This document shows, one piece after another, positions 22,356-29,445 of a stretch of DNA of 31,834 bases (position 1 is its first letter; every line of letters starts with the position of its first letter). Source of the stretch: Yinghuangia elevatio (lineage in GTDB: Bacteria; Actinomycetota; Actinomycetes; Streptomycetales; Streptomycetaceae); the NCBI RefSeq assembly GCF_040649515.1, contig NZ_JBEZFP010000109.1, positions 1 to 31,834 of the forward strand, read 5' to 3'. Below the pieces are notes generated by a model, which had not been told where the DNA came from, made no database searches, and saw only the letters and a list, made by a program, of their open reading frames with translations. Made by a program: the position numbers and the translations under genes.

Positions 22356-23861
22356 ATGCTGATGGACCGACGGGGTTTCCTGGCCGCTTTGGGAGCGGGT
22401 GCGGCGGTGGCGCTGACCGGGGCGGCGTCCGGCGGTGTGGCGCAGGGTGCAAGCCGGCGTCGGGTGGCCGGGTTCGTGGCAGGCGGGTCGCCGAACTGGG
22501 CGGCGTTGAAGGCGCGGCTCGGCGGGCGGCTGCTGCTCCCGGAGGACCAGGGGTACGCCGTGGCCCGGCTCGGCTACAACGAACTCTACGACTCCCAACC
22601 GCCGGCGGCCGTGGCCCGGTGCACGTCCGCGGAGGACGTGCAGAGTTGCCTGGACGTGGCCCGCGGTCACGGCGTGCCGATCGCCGCGCGCAGTGGAGGG
22701 CACAGCTACCTCGGGTACAGCGTGCCGAACGGCGGACTGGTGATGGACCTGCGGCCGATGGCGCGGGTCCAGGTGCAGGACGACGGGACGGTGCAGGTCG
22801 GCGCGGGCGCGCGGCTCATCGAGGTGTACGCGGCACTCGCCGACGCCGGGCGTCTGATGCCCGCCGGTTCGTGCCCGACAGTGGGCGTCAGCGGGCTGGC
22901 CCTCGGCGGCGGGGTCGGCGTGCTCGCCCGCAAGTACGGACTGACCTGCGACCGACTGGTGTCGGCCGAGGTGGTCACCGCCGACTCGCGGGTGGTCACC
23001 GCGTCCGCGTGCTCCGAGCCGGACCTGTACTGGGCGCTGCGCGGCGGGGGCGGCGGCAACTTCGGCGTGGTCACGCGGTTCACCTTCAGCACGGAGACCG
23101 CGCCCGAGCTCACCGTCTTCTCGTTGCGCTTTCCGGCCGGCTCCACCGCGGCGGTGGTCGGCGCCTGGCAGGAGTGGGTCGCGGACGCACCGCCGGAATT
23201 GTGGTCGAACTGCGTGGTCTCCGGCGGCACTCCGCCGACCTGTCGGGTGGGCGGTTGCCATGTGGGGTCGGAGGCCGGGCTGAACCCCCTCCTGGACCGG
23301 CTGGTGTCCGCCTCCGCGACGCAGCCGAGTTCGCGGACCGTGCAGGCCAAGACCTATCTGGACGCGATGAAGTACATGGCCGGCTGTGCGAACGACACCA
23401 TCGCCCAGTGCCACCCGACGTCCGAGGGCGGGGTGCTGCCGCGAGCGGCCTTCGTCGCCGTCTCGCGCGTGCTCCCCGCCCCCCTCGACGCGCAGCGGAT
23501 GGTGCAACTGATGGACGGGCGTACCGGCATCGACCTGCTGCTGGACTCGATGGGCGGCGCGGTGTCGCGGTTCGCCCCCGACGCCACCGCTTTCCCGCAC
23601 CGCTCGGCGCTCGCCACCGCGCAGATCTACGCGAGCACCACCCCGGCCGGGAAGGCGGCGGCCACCGCCGAGGTGGACGCCGTCCGGGACGGGCTCGCGG
23701 CGCTGGGCGCGACCGGCGCGTACGTCAACTACATCGACGCGAGCCTGCCGGACTGGGGCACCGCCTACTACGGCGGGAACCTGTCCCGCCTCAAGGCGGT
23801 GGCCCGGCACTACGACCCGGACCAGGTCTTCGCGTTCCCCCAATCGGTGGCGCGTGCCTGA
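22356..23861 (+). CDS. BBE-family FAD-linked oxidase with Tat leader
   Basis: A 501-residue berberine-bridge-enzyme-type oxidase. The leader DRRGFLAALGAGAAVALTGAASG is a twin-arginine signal, so the folded flavoprotein is exported. The FAD-binding domain has ARSGGHSYLGYSV with His116, and PAGSCPTVGVSGLALGGGVG with Cys173; in this family these two residues attach FAD covalently at two points. The substrate domain follows, and the C-terminal BBE module ends YVNYIDASLPDWGTAYYGGNLSRLKAVARHYDPDQVFAFPQSV. Such enzymes oxidise sugars, alkaloids or polyketides with O2; the substrate is unknown. ATG 22356 or 22362 are both possible; GGAG at 22342-22345 favours 22356. Solitary, with the palindrome 22138-22159 upstream. 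Confidence 0.88.
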   Translation: MLMDRRGFLAALGAGAAVALTGAASGGVAQGASRRRVAGFVAGGSPNWAALKARLGGRLLLPEDQGYAVARLGYNELYDSQPPAAVARCTSAEDVQSCLDVARGHGVPIAARSGGHSYLGYSVPNGGLVMDLRPMARVQVQDDGTVQVGAGARLIEVYAALADAGRLMPAGSCPTVGVSGLALGGGVGVLARKYGLTCDRLVSAEVVTADSRVVTASACSEPDLYWALRGGGGGNFGVVTRFTFSTETAPELTVFSLRFPAGSTAAVVGAWQEWVADAPPELWSNCVVSGGTPPTCRVGGCHVGSEAGLNPLLDRLVSASATQPSSRTVQAKTYLDAMKYMAGCANDTIAQCHPTSEGGVLPRAAFVAVSRVLPAPLDAQRMVQLMDGRTGIDLLLDSMGGAVSRFAPDATAFPHRSALATAQIYASTTPAGKAAATAEVDAVRDGLAALGATGAYVNYIDASLPDWGTAYYGGNLSRLKAVARHYDPDQVFAFPQSVARA

Positions 23862-23892
23862 GGGCCGCGCCGCCGCACGCAAACCCTGGGGG

Positions 23893-23934
23893 CCGCCAGC
23901 CGCCAGCCGCCAGCCGCCAGACGTCAGACGTCAG
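23893..23934. repeat. 7-bp tandem repeats across the chaplin stop codon
   Basis: CCGCCAG occurs four times in a row (23893-23920), then ACGTCAG twice (23921-23934), followed by a partial ACGTG. The unit length is constant at 7 bp. The chaplin gene's stop codon is inside the last ACGTCAG. Confidence 0.75.
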
Positions 23935-24452
23935 ACGTGTACCGGCCTGGCTCGCCGATAGAGGACCGTGCCGCCGAGCAGGAACGCGATGCCGGTCGCG
24001 GCCAGCACCGAGGTCTCGGCGCCCGTCTCCGCGAGGCGGGCAGCCTGCGGTACGGGGGCCGCAGCCGGCCGCGGCGTCCCCGGATCACGGCTGACAGGTG
24101 CGGGCGGCGTGGTGGCCTGCACCACCTCGGGCGGCGGCATGACGCGCGACCGCGGCGGCGTCGGCGGCTCCGTGGGTGTCACGGACGGCGTCTCGACCGG
24201 GGCCGGGGCGTTGGCGCACGCGACACCGCCGAGCGTCGGGCTCAACACGCCCACTACCCGAAGGCCGTCGGCGCACAGGTTCACGGGGACGTCGAGCGGA
24301 ACCCCCGTGACGTTCCCGGCCGCCACGCCGGACGAACCCGCGGCGGCTCCGTCCGCGCCGCTGTCGGCGTGGGCGACGCCGCCGACCACGGCAACGATCG
24401 CACCTGATGTGGCAACCGCAGCCAACAGTCGCTTGCTTGCAGTGTGTCGCAC
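23931..24452 (-). CDS. Wall-anchored chaplin with a single chaplin domain
   Basis: A 173-residue hydrophobic surface protein of the chaplin family (amyloid-forming coat of aerial hyphae). A signal peptide of about 29 residues is followed by one chaplin domain (about 32-81), SSGVAAGNVTGVPLDVPVNL then Cys60 and Cys79 separated by GLRVVGVLSPTLGG, as in canonical chaplins. A Pro/Thr-rich spacer (about 82-135) leads to the sorting signal LAETG (140-144), a hydrophobic helix and a basic tail RRARP. Classical long chaplins have two chaplin domains before the LAxTG; this has one, so it is an intermediate type. The start is GTG 24452, with the ribosome site poorly placed. A sigma-BldN-like promoter is at 24507-24534. 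Confidence 0.9.
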   Translation of the reverse strand: MRHTASKRLLAAVATSGAIVAVVGGVAHADSGADGAAAGSSGVAAGNVTGVPLDVPVNLCADGLRVVGVLSPTLGGVACANAPAPVETPSVTPTEPPTPPRSRVMPPPEVVQATTPPAPVSRDPGTPRPAAAPVPQAARLAETGAETSVLAATGIAFLLGGTVLYRRARPVHV

Positions 24453-24481
24453 GGGAATCGCCGGCCCCTTCGGTATCCGAG

Positions 24482-24499
24482 GCGGGACCTTGTTCCCGC
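24482..24499 (-). promoter_or_regulatory. 5' leader hairpin of the chaplin gene
   Basis: GCGGGA (24482-24487) pairs perfectly with TCCCGC (24494-24499) around six bases, right at the predicted transcript 5' end and 30 nt before the start codon. It may stabilise the mRNA. Confidence 0.4.
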
Positions 24500-24506
24500 G
24501 AAGGTG

Positions 24507-24534
24507 CTAACGGCCGCCGAGGGAGCAAGTTACT
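24507..24534 (-). promoter_or_regulatory. Sigma-BldN-like promoter for the chaplin
   Basis: On the minus strand: AGTAAC (24534-24529), 16 bp, CGTTAG (24512-24507). As I recall it, the sigma-BldN consensus is CGTAAC, 16 bp, CGTTGA; here 5 of 6 and 4 of 6 bases match, and the spacing is exact. The start of transcription would be near 24500, 48 nt before GTG 24452. Sigma-BldN drives chaplin expression in Streptomyces. The surrounding 24530-24600 is notably AT-rich. Confidence 0.5.
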
Positions 24535-24630
24535 CAAAAAGAACATTGCCAATCCAAAGCTCACTTACGGCGTTTATGTTACTTACCATCACATGCCTCC
24601 AACGGCGTTGTCGGCGCGTGGTGTTCGCGA

Positions 24631-25704
24631 TCACCGCCCCGGCGCGGGACCGTCCCGAACCACCGGCAGCGACAGGTGCGCGAGGTCCTCCGGGACGGGC
24701 CCGGTCACCGACCACAACGGCGCCGCGGCCCCGTCGGCGACCGCGGCCGGGGCGTCGGTGAGGTTCATCCGCCGACGCAGGCGCCCGTAGAAGTCCATCG
24801 GCCCCAGCCGCACGACGCGCAGGCGGCGCGGCGACGCGTACACGCCGATCCAGTCCCCGGGTTCGAGGACGCCTTGGATCCGGCCGTCGATGCTGACCGC
24901 CGCCGCACCCGACCGCTCCAGGACCCGCAGGCCGATCGGCTCGTCGGGCCCGGCCACGATCGACCTGTCGAAGGCCATGTGCGGGGCGACCGGCGTGAAG
25001 ACGAGCGCCTCCGCGCGCGGCGAGACCACGGGGCCGCCCGCGGCGAAGCTGTAGGCCGTAGAACCGGTCGGCGTCGCCACGAGCAGCGCGTCGGCCGAGT
25101 AGGACGCCAGGAGTCGGCCCGAGACGTACACGCCGACCGACACCTGGCGGTCCCGGGACAGCTTCTCCACCACGATGTCGTTGAGCGCGGTGACGCTCAG
25201 CGCGACACCCCACACTTCGTCGACCTCGCAGTCGGTCCGCACCTGCGGGGGCGGCAGGAGCGGGCCGCGACCGTACTTCATCAGGGCCTCCATCTCCGTG
25301 GGCACCTGGAGGCGGCGCGAGGCGCGGAGGGTGAGCAGCATGCGGCTGTCCACCTCGATGACCTCCTCGCGCACCGCGTCGAGGGCGGCCCGCATGGCCG
25401 ACACCGAGGTCTCCGTGAGGAATCCGACGCGGCCCAGGTCCACGCCGAGTACCAGGGCGTCGTTCTCGGCGGCCAGCCGTGCGCCGCGCAGGAAAGTGCC
25501 GTCGCCTCCCAACGTGACGACGAGATCCGGGTTGCCCGCGGCGTCCATCTCCTCGCGGGCGGTACGCCCTTCTCCGTCGCGCCACACATCGATGTCCGTG
25601 CACTCCACGGCGTGTTCCGCGGCCCACGCGCGGACCGTGACCGCCGCCGCCGTCGCCTCCGGGCGGCCGCCGTGCACCACAAGACCCAGCCGGGTCACCG
25701 CCAC
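24631..25704 (-). CDS. ppnK: NAD kinase
   Basis: A 357-residue ATP-NAD kinase, which phosphorylates NAD+ to NADP+. The signature LVVTLGGDGTFLRGARLAAENDALVLGVDLGRVGFLTE has GGDGT at 66-70, and the second conserved block LLVATPTGSTAYSFAAGGPVVSPRAEALVFTPVAPH is complete. A 20-residue insert with PLLPPPQ after MKYGRG is unusual. The C-terminal tail (about 330-357, Ala/Pro-rich) extends past the family end. GTG 25704 with GGAGG five bases upstream is the best start; GTG 25698 is in frame. Usual bacterial NAD kinase genes sit beside recN or tlyA; this one follows the SulP gene on the same strand, with 240 bp of repeat-rich DNA between, so it is probably a second NAD kinase. Confidence 0.9.
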   Translation of the reverse strand: MAVTRLGLVVHGGRPEATAAAVTVRAWAAEHAVECTDIDVWRDGEGRTAREEMDAAGNPDLVVTLGGDGTFLRGARLAAENDALVLGVDLGRVGFLTETSVSAMRAALDAVREEVIEVDSRMLLTLRASRRLQVPTEMEALMKYGRGPLLPPPQVRTDCEVDEVWGVALSVTALNDIVVEKLSRDRQVSVGVYVSGRLLASYSADALLVATPTGSTAYSFAAGGPVVSPRAEALVFTPVAPHMAFDRSIVAGPDEPIGLRVLERSGAAAVSIDGRIQGVLEPGDWIGVYASPRRLRVVRLGPMDFYGRLRRRMNLTDAPAAVADGAAAPLWSVTGPVPEDLAHLSLPVVRDGPAPGR

Positions 25705-25724
25705 ATCCGCCTCCGGGCTGCTCG

Positions 25725-25787
25725 GGCCGCCGGACACTCCGGCTGCCAGGTGCTCGGGCTGCCAGATACTCGGGCCGCCGCATCTCG
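25725..25787. repeat. 16-bp tandem repeats upstream of the NAD kinase gene
   Basis: Four consecutive units: GGCCGCCGGACACTCC (25725), GGCTGCCAGGTGCTCG (25741), GGCTGCCAGATACTCG (25757) and GGCCGCCGCATCTCG (25773, one base shorter). Consensus GGCYGCCRGRTRCTCG. They start 20 bp upstream of the start codon, in a gap with no gene. 16 bp is not a multiple of three, so this is not a coding repeat. Confidence 0.7.
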
Positions 25788-25873
25788 ACCACGCTACGAG
25801 GGACGGTCCCCGCAGTACCCGCAGTGCGCGCGGTCGGCGGCCGGATGCCCGATCCGATTCGCCCGAGTGCCGT

Positions 25874-25906
25874 ACAACTCCGCGACAACTCCGCGACAAC
25901 CTCGCG
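25874..25906. repeat. 11-bp tandem repeats
   Basis: ACAACTCCGCG occurs twice (25874-25884, 25885-25895), then ACAACCTCGCG (25896-25906). It lies just beyond the SulP stop, in the same 240-bp gap as the 16-bp repeats. Confidence 0.65.
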
Positions 25907-25944
25907 GCCCTTGGCCGATGCCGCGGGCCGAACCGGCTCGCCGG

Positions 25945-27678
25945 TCACGCGCCCTGAACCGGAGGCCGGCCGTGCGGCGCGTCCCGTCGGAAGGCCGCGA
26001 CCGCGTCGGCGACCGAGGCGTGGACGGCATCCGGGCCGAGTGCTTTCCCCAGGCGACTCGGGGCCAGCGCCTCGCGTACGTCCGGGTGCACGCGCGCCAG
26101 GTGCAACGCGCAGCCCGTCCGCGCCAGTTCGACGCGCAGCTCGTCGAGTGCGTCCAGGCTCGGGACGCCCAGCCGGTAGCTCGACACGAGGTTGAGGACC
26201 ACACGCTCGGGCGGCGGGTCGCTGTCCGCGACGAGTTCGCGGACGGCGAGTTTGAGGCGGGCGACGTTGCCGAAGAACAGCGCGCCGTCCGGGCGTACGA
26301 GCAGCAGGCCCGGCACGGTGGTGGCCCCCGGCTGGTCCTCGATGTCCCCGTAGCGGTCGGTCCCGGGGATCTTGCCGAGCACGGCGGTACGCGGCCGCGA
26401 CGCGTTCGCGATGAACAGGACCAGTGACAGGGCGACCGCGATGAGCAGCCCGGGCAGCAGGTCGAACACCAGGACGCCGACCAGGGCGGTCGCCGCCACG
26501 GCGAAGTTCGGCCGGTCGCGGCGCCAGTAGCGGCGCAGCTCGGAGACCTTGAGGAAGCTGCGGACCGCGACGACGACGATCGCCCCGAGGACCGGTTCGG
26601 GCAGGTCGGTGAACAACGGGGTCAGGAACGCGCCGGTGACCAGGATCAGCGCGGCCGCCACGGTGGACACCATCGGGCTGGACCCGCCGGACGCCTCGGC
26701 GGCGGCGGAACGCGACGCGCTGCCGGACACCACGAAGCCCTTGAACACGCCGGCGGCCACGTTGGCCGCGCCCATGGCGGCCATCTCCCGGTCGGCGTCG
26801 ACCTCGTCGCCGTGCTCGCGGGCGAACCGGCCCGCGATGGAGTAGCTCTCCGCGAAGACGACCAACGCCACCCCGAACGTCCCGGCCAGGAGGGCGATCC
26901 AGTCCGACGCGGAGATGTCCGGCCACCCGGGCGTCGGAACGGCGCGCGGGATCTTCCCGACGGTCTCCACGCCGTGGTCGTCGAGGTCCACGGCCGCGGA
27001 GACCGCGATCCCGGCGACGAGCACCAGGAGCGAGGCGGGCAGCCGCGGGACCCAGCGCTCCAGGGCGAACAGGGCGGCCAGAGCCGCCGCGCCGACCGCG
27101 ATCGTCGTACCGTGCCAGTCGTCGGCGTGCCGGAGCAGCGTCCAGGCGCGGTCGAAGAAGTCGCCGTCCCCGCCGGGGACGCCGAGGATCTTGGCGCACT
27201 GGCGGACGATGATGGTCAACGCCATCCCGAACAGGAAGCCCACCAGGGCCGGTTCGGACAGGAAGTCGGCCAGGAAGCCGAGCTTGGCCAGCCCGGCGAC
27301 GATCAGCACGGCGCCGGCCGCGATCGCCAGCGCCGCGGACAGGGCGACCGCGAGCTGCGGATCCCCGGACACGTCCGCGACGGTCGCCGCGGACAGCACC
27401 GCGGCGGCCGAGGTCGCGCCGACGATCAGGAACCTCGACGTGCCGAACAGCACGTACGCGAGCAGCGCGACGGGCGCGCCGTAGAACGCGTTCTGCGGCG
27501 GCACCCCGGCGATCTGGGCGTACGCCACACACTCGGGAACAATCAGCGCCCACGCGGTCAGCGCTCCGATCGTGTCCTTGCCGAGCCGGTCCCGCCGGTA
27601 CGTCCGCAGCCAGTCGGCGACCGGCCACGCCCCAGCGGCGCGCTGCCGCACGCCGCCGCCCGTACGGCCCTTCGCCAT
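25945..27678 (-). CDS. SulP-family anion transporter with STAS domain
   Basis: A 577-residue membrane transporter. The N terminus (about 15-40) precedes the first SulP helices with the signature ALTAWALIVPECVAYAQIAGVPPQNAFYGAPVALLAYVLFGTSRFLIVG, followed by about ten further helices, and the SulP motif VVSGSASRSAAAEASGGSSPMVSTVAAALILVTGAFLTPLFTDLPEPVLGAIVVVA. The C-terminal ~130 residues are a STAS domain (VRPDGALFFGNVARLKLAVRELV, then VSSYRLGVPSLDALDELRVELARTG), which commonly carries regulatory NTP binding or phosphorylation. The transported ion (sulfate, bicarbonate or organic anion) is not decidable. ATG 27678 with GGAG upstream is preferred over GTG 27696. Confidence 0.93.
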   Translation of the reverse strand: MAKGRTGGGVRQRAAGAWPVADWLRTYRRDRLGKDTIGALTAWALIVPECVAYAQIAGVPPQNAFYGAPVALLAYVLFGTSRFLIVGATSAAAVLSAATVADVSGDPQLAVALSAALAIAAGAVLIVAGLAKLGFLADFLSEPALVGFLFGMALTIIVRQCAKILGVPGGDGDFFDRAWTLLRHADDWHGTTIAVGAAALAALFALERWVPRLPASLLVLVAGIAVSAAVDLDDHGVETVGKIPRAVPTPGWPDISASDWIALLAGTFGVALVVFAESYSIAGRFAREHGDEVDADREMAAMGAANVAAGVFKGFVVSGSASRSAAAEASGGSSPMVSTVAAALILVTGAFLTPLFTDLPEPVLGAIVVVAVRSFLKVSELRRYWRRDRPNFAVAATALVGVLVFDLLPGLLIAVALSLVLFIANASRPRTAVLGKIPGTDRYGDIEDQPGATTVPGLLLVRPDGALFFGNVARLKLAVRELVADSDPPPERVVLNLVSSYRLGVPSLDALDELRVELARTGCALHLARVHPDVREALAPSRLGKALGPDAVHASVADAVAAFRRDAPHGRPPVQGA

Positions 27679-28067
27679 GTGCGCTCCGTTCGACACCCCG
27701 CCTCACGTGGTGCGCGGCCGCCTGCCCCTCCCCGCCGCTGTCCCTCCCGCCCTCTTTCCGGGACGGCCGACTTCCGCGGCCGACTTCCCGGCCGCGGCGA
27801 TCACCGACCAGGGGCACGCCCGGTTCGTCGGAAAGCGGACCGATCCCACCTGGAAATTCAACCCATAAACCGGGCAAATCAAACAAAACAAGCAGTAGGT
27901 CGACTCGCGGCAGACGCCTCACCGCCGTCGATGACGGCCACGCCAGGCTCGCAGGCTGGGGGCCGCCCCGGCGTTTGGAGCACACACTGGAAGGCAATTG
28001 ATATGAATTGTCGGATTTACTCCGCATCATGGCCTCCCCTACCCGGAGGCGTCACGAAGGAGTGCCC
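27679..28067. promoter_or_regulatory. 389-bp divergent regulatory gap
   Basis: There is no gene between the SulP and SHOCT genes. AT-richness rises around 27850-27900 and again at 27990-28030. Seen elements are: a minus-strand motif GTTT-N16-GGGTTG (27884-27859), which resembles SigB/SigH-type promoters of Streptomyces; a hairpin GCCGTC-GAT-GACGGC (27924-27938); and CAATT-GATATG-AATTG (27995-28010). The last two are upstream of the SHOCT gene. All are weak on their own. Confidence 0.3.
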
Positions 28068-28472
28068 GTGGACGACTACCCGCTTCTCAACCTGTTCTGG
28101 ACCATGCTGATCTTCTTCGTCTGGATCATGTGGTTCTTCCTGCTCTTCCGGATCATCACCGACATCTTCCGCAGCGACGACATGGGCGGCTGGGGCAAGG
28201 CCGCGTGGATCGTGGGCGTGATCCTGCTGCCCTTCGCGGGCGTCCTGGCGTACGTCATCGTCCGCGGCCGCGGCATGAGTCGGCGCGACGTCGCCCAGGC
28301 CAAGCGGACCGACGCGGCGATGAAGGACTACATCCGCGAGGCCGCGGGCACGGACAACCGCCCCACGGTCACCTGGTCGGCCGACGAACTCGGCAAGCTC
28401 GCCGACCTGCGCGCCAACGGCGCCCTGAGCGAAGAGGAATTCCAGGCCGCGAAGGCCAAGCTGCTCGCCTGA
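28068..28472 (+). CDS. PLDc_N/SHOCT-domain membrane protein
   Basis: A 134-residue membrane protein. The PLDc_N module (phospholipase D/cardiolipin synthase N-terminal-like) spans about 1-67, with two hydrophobic helices separated by FRSDDMGGWGKAAWIVGVILLPFAGVLAYVIVRG. A short cytoplasmic helix follows, and the C-terminal ~30 residues are a SHOCT motif (ELGKLADLRANGALSEEEFQAAKAKLLA). Such proteins are widespread and often induced by stress, but not functionally defined. GTG 28068 has AAGGAG at 28057-28062. Its stop lies in the bidirectional hairpin with the IclR gene. Confidence 0.88.
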   Translation: MDDYPLLNLFWTMLIFFVWIMWFFLLFRIITDIFRSDDMGGWGKAAWIVGVILLPFAGVLAYVIVRGRGMSRRDVAQAKRTDAAMKDYIREAAGTDNRPTVTWSADELGKLADLRANGALSEEEFQAAKAKLLA

Positions 28473-28492
28473 CCACGGGGGCCGGTGGTCAG
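28469..28492. terminator. Bidirectional terminator whose arms carry both stop codons
   Basis: CTGACCAC (28469-28476) and GTGGTCAG (28485-28492) form a perfect 8-bp stem with an 8-nt loop. The left arm includes the SHOCT stop codon (28470-28472), and the right arm includes the IclR stop codon (28489-28491), so only 16 bp separate the convergent genes. Confidence 0.75.
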
Positions 28493-29220
28493 GGCTGTCG
28501 GTCTCGGCGGCCGCCGAGACGCGCGGCGGCGGCGCTGACCAGGGCTCCCGTGGTCTCCTGGCGGTCGGGCCCGAGTCGGCTGGTCGGGGCGCTGACGACC
28601 AGGGCCGCCGCGGGGCGGCGCAGATCGTCGAGGACGACCGCGCCGACGGTGGTGATCTCCGAGGTCACCGCGCCGGCGTTGAGCGACCAGCCGCGCTCGC
28701 GGGTGTGCTCCATCGCCGCCACCAGGACCGGATCGTGCGGGTCGACGCCGTAGCGGGCGATCTCGTCGGGGTCCATCGCGCTGAACAGCGCGATCCCGGC
28801 CGCGCTGCCCGCCGGCGGGAGCACCGACCCCAGGCCCGGTGCCGCGCGGAGCTGGTGGCTGCTCTCCACGACGTCGACGGCCACGATCCGGCCTCCGTCC
28901 GGCAGGGCGAGCATCGCCGTCTCGCCGGTACTGCGCGCCAGTTCCTCCAAGACCGGGCGGGCGCGCGCCGGCAGGTCGGAGGGTCTGCGGGACAGGCCGG
29001 CCAGGATCAGGGGACGGGTGGACAGCTCCCAGGCGGTCGGACCGCCGCCCGCGGGCCGGATCCAGCCGCTGGCGTGCAGCGTGACGAGGATGCGTTGGAC
29101 GGCGCTCTTGTCGCTGTCCAACAGCCGGGACAGTTCACCCACCCCCACCGGCTGGTGCTCGGCGACCGCCTCCAGTACTTCCAGGGCGCGTTGCACGCTC
29201 TGGAGGGGTTTGACGCTCAT
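28489..29220 (-). CDS. IclR-family transcriptional regulator
   Basis: A 243-residue IclR regulator. The N-terminal winged helix is PLQSVQRALEVLEAVAEHQPVGVGELSRLLDSDKSAVQRILVTLHASGWI, followed by the effector domain with STGETAMLALPDGGRIVAVDVVES, PPAGSAAGIALFSAM and RERGWSLNAGAVTSEITTVGAVVLDD. IclR proteins repress or activate catabolic operons in response to small organic acids. ATG 29220 has GAGGAG seven bases upstream. It is divergent from the amidohydrolase operon, and the shared gap carries two copies of a CGTATCG/CGATACG palindrome, one at its own start and one beside the operon promoter. Confidence 0.93.
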   Translation of the reverse strand: MSVKPLQSVQRALEVLEAVAEHQPVGVGELSRLLDSDKSAVQRILVTLHASGWIRPAGGGPTAWELSTRPLILAGLSRRPSDLPARARPVLEELARSTGETAMLALPDGGRIVAVDVVESSHQLRAAPGLGSVLPPAGSAAGIALFSAMDPDEIARYGVDPHDPVLVAAMEHTRERGWSLNAGAVTSEITTVGAVVLDDLRRPAAALVVSAPTSRLGPDRQETTGALVSAAAARLGGRRDRQP

Positions 29221-29256
29221 CGACACGCTCCTCGACCGGACGGCTCCGACGCACAC

Positions 29257-29275
29257 CGTATCGCTTGGCGACACG
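29257..29275 (-). promoter_or_regulatory. IclR operator A and candidate iclR-side promoter
   Basis: CGTATCG-CTTGG-CGACACG, a 7-5-7 inverted repeat with one mismatch. It covers the expected promoter of the IclR gene (minus-strand TACGGT at about 29261-29256 with CGGACA 16 bp upstream), which suggests autorepression. Confidence 0.55.
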
Positions 29276-29334
29276 CTGTCCGCCGACGCTTTCTGGCACG
29301 TCCACGAAGCGTGGCCGCATGGCTTCGATGCCCA

Positions 29335-29363
29335 TTGACCTTCATATAGCGGGCTCCTATAGT
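29335..29363 (+). promoter_or_regulatory. Vegetative promoter of the amidohydrolase operon
   Basis: TTGACC (29335-29340), 17 bp, TATAGT (29358-29363), nearly perfect for a sigma-70-type promoter and unusual in so GC-rich a genome. The predicted start of transcription is near 29370, 75 nt before the ATG at 29446, with operator B downstream of it. Confidence 0.7.
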
Positions 29364-29392
29364 CCGAACCCGAAGGTCGCCTTGCAACACAT

Positions 29393-29411
29393 CGTATCGC
29401 TGAACGATACG
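29393..29411 (+). promoter_or_regulatory. IclR operator B in the operon leader
   Basis: CGTATCG-CTGAA-CGATACG is a perfect 7-5-7 inverted repeat, about 25 bp after the predicted transcription start, where a bound repressor would block elongation. It shares CGTATCGC and the 5-bp spacing with operator A. Confidence 0.62.
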
Positions 29412-29445
29412 CCAAGCGGGATTGCAAGGCGGAAAGGGAGCCCCC

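Noticed and set aside
20702..24094. An 1130-codon open frame on the plus strand
   Set aside because: It is antisense to and overlaps several well-supported genes; the translation is Arg/Gly/Pro-rich without domain content, as expected for a shadow frame in high-GC DNA.
24453..24530. Riboswitch (c-di-AMP type) in the chaplin leader
   Set aside because: Only a 48-nt leader follows the promoter candidate, far too short for the known fold; conserved motifs were not seen.
27859..27884. Stress (SigB/SigH-type) promoter for the SulP gene
   Set aside because: GTTT-N16-GGGTTG has the right spacing, but the motif is short and not supported by other evidence; mentioned in the gap entry only.
24530..28030. 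A 1166-codon open frame on the minus strand
   Set aside because: It overlaps the NAD kinase and SulP genes in another frame; same Arg/Gly-rich composition and no recognisable domain.
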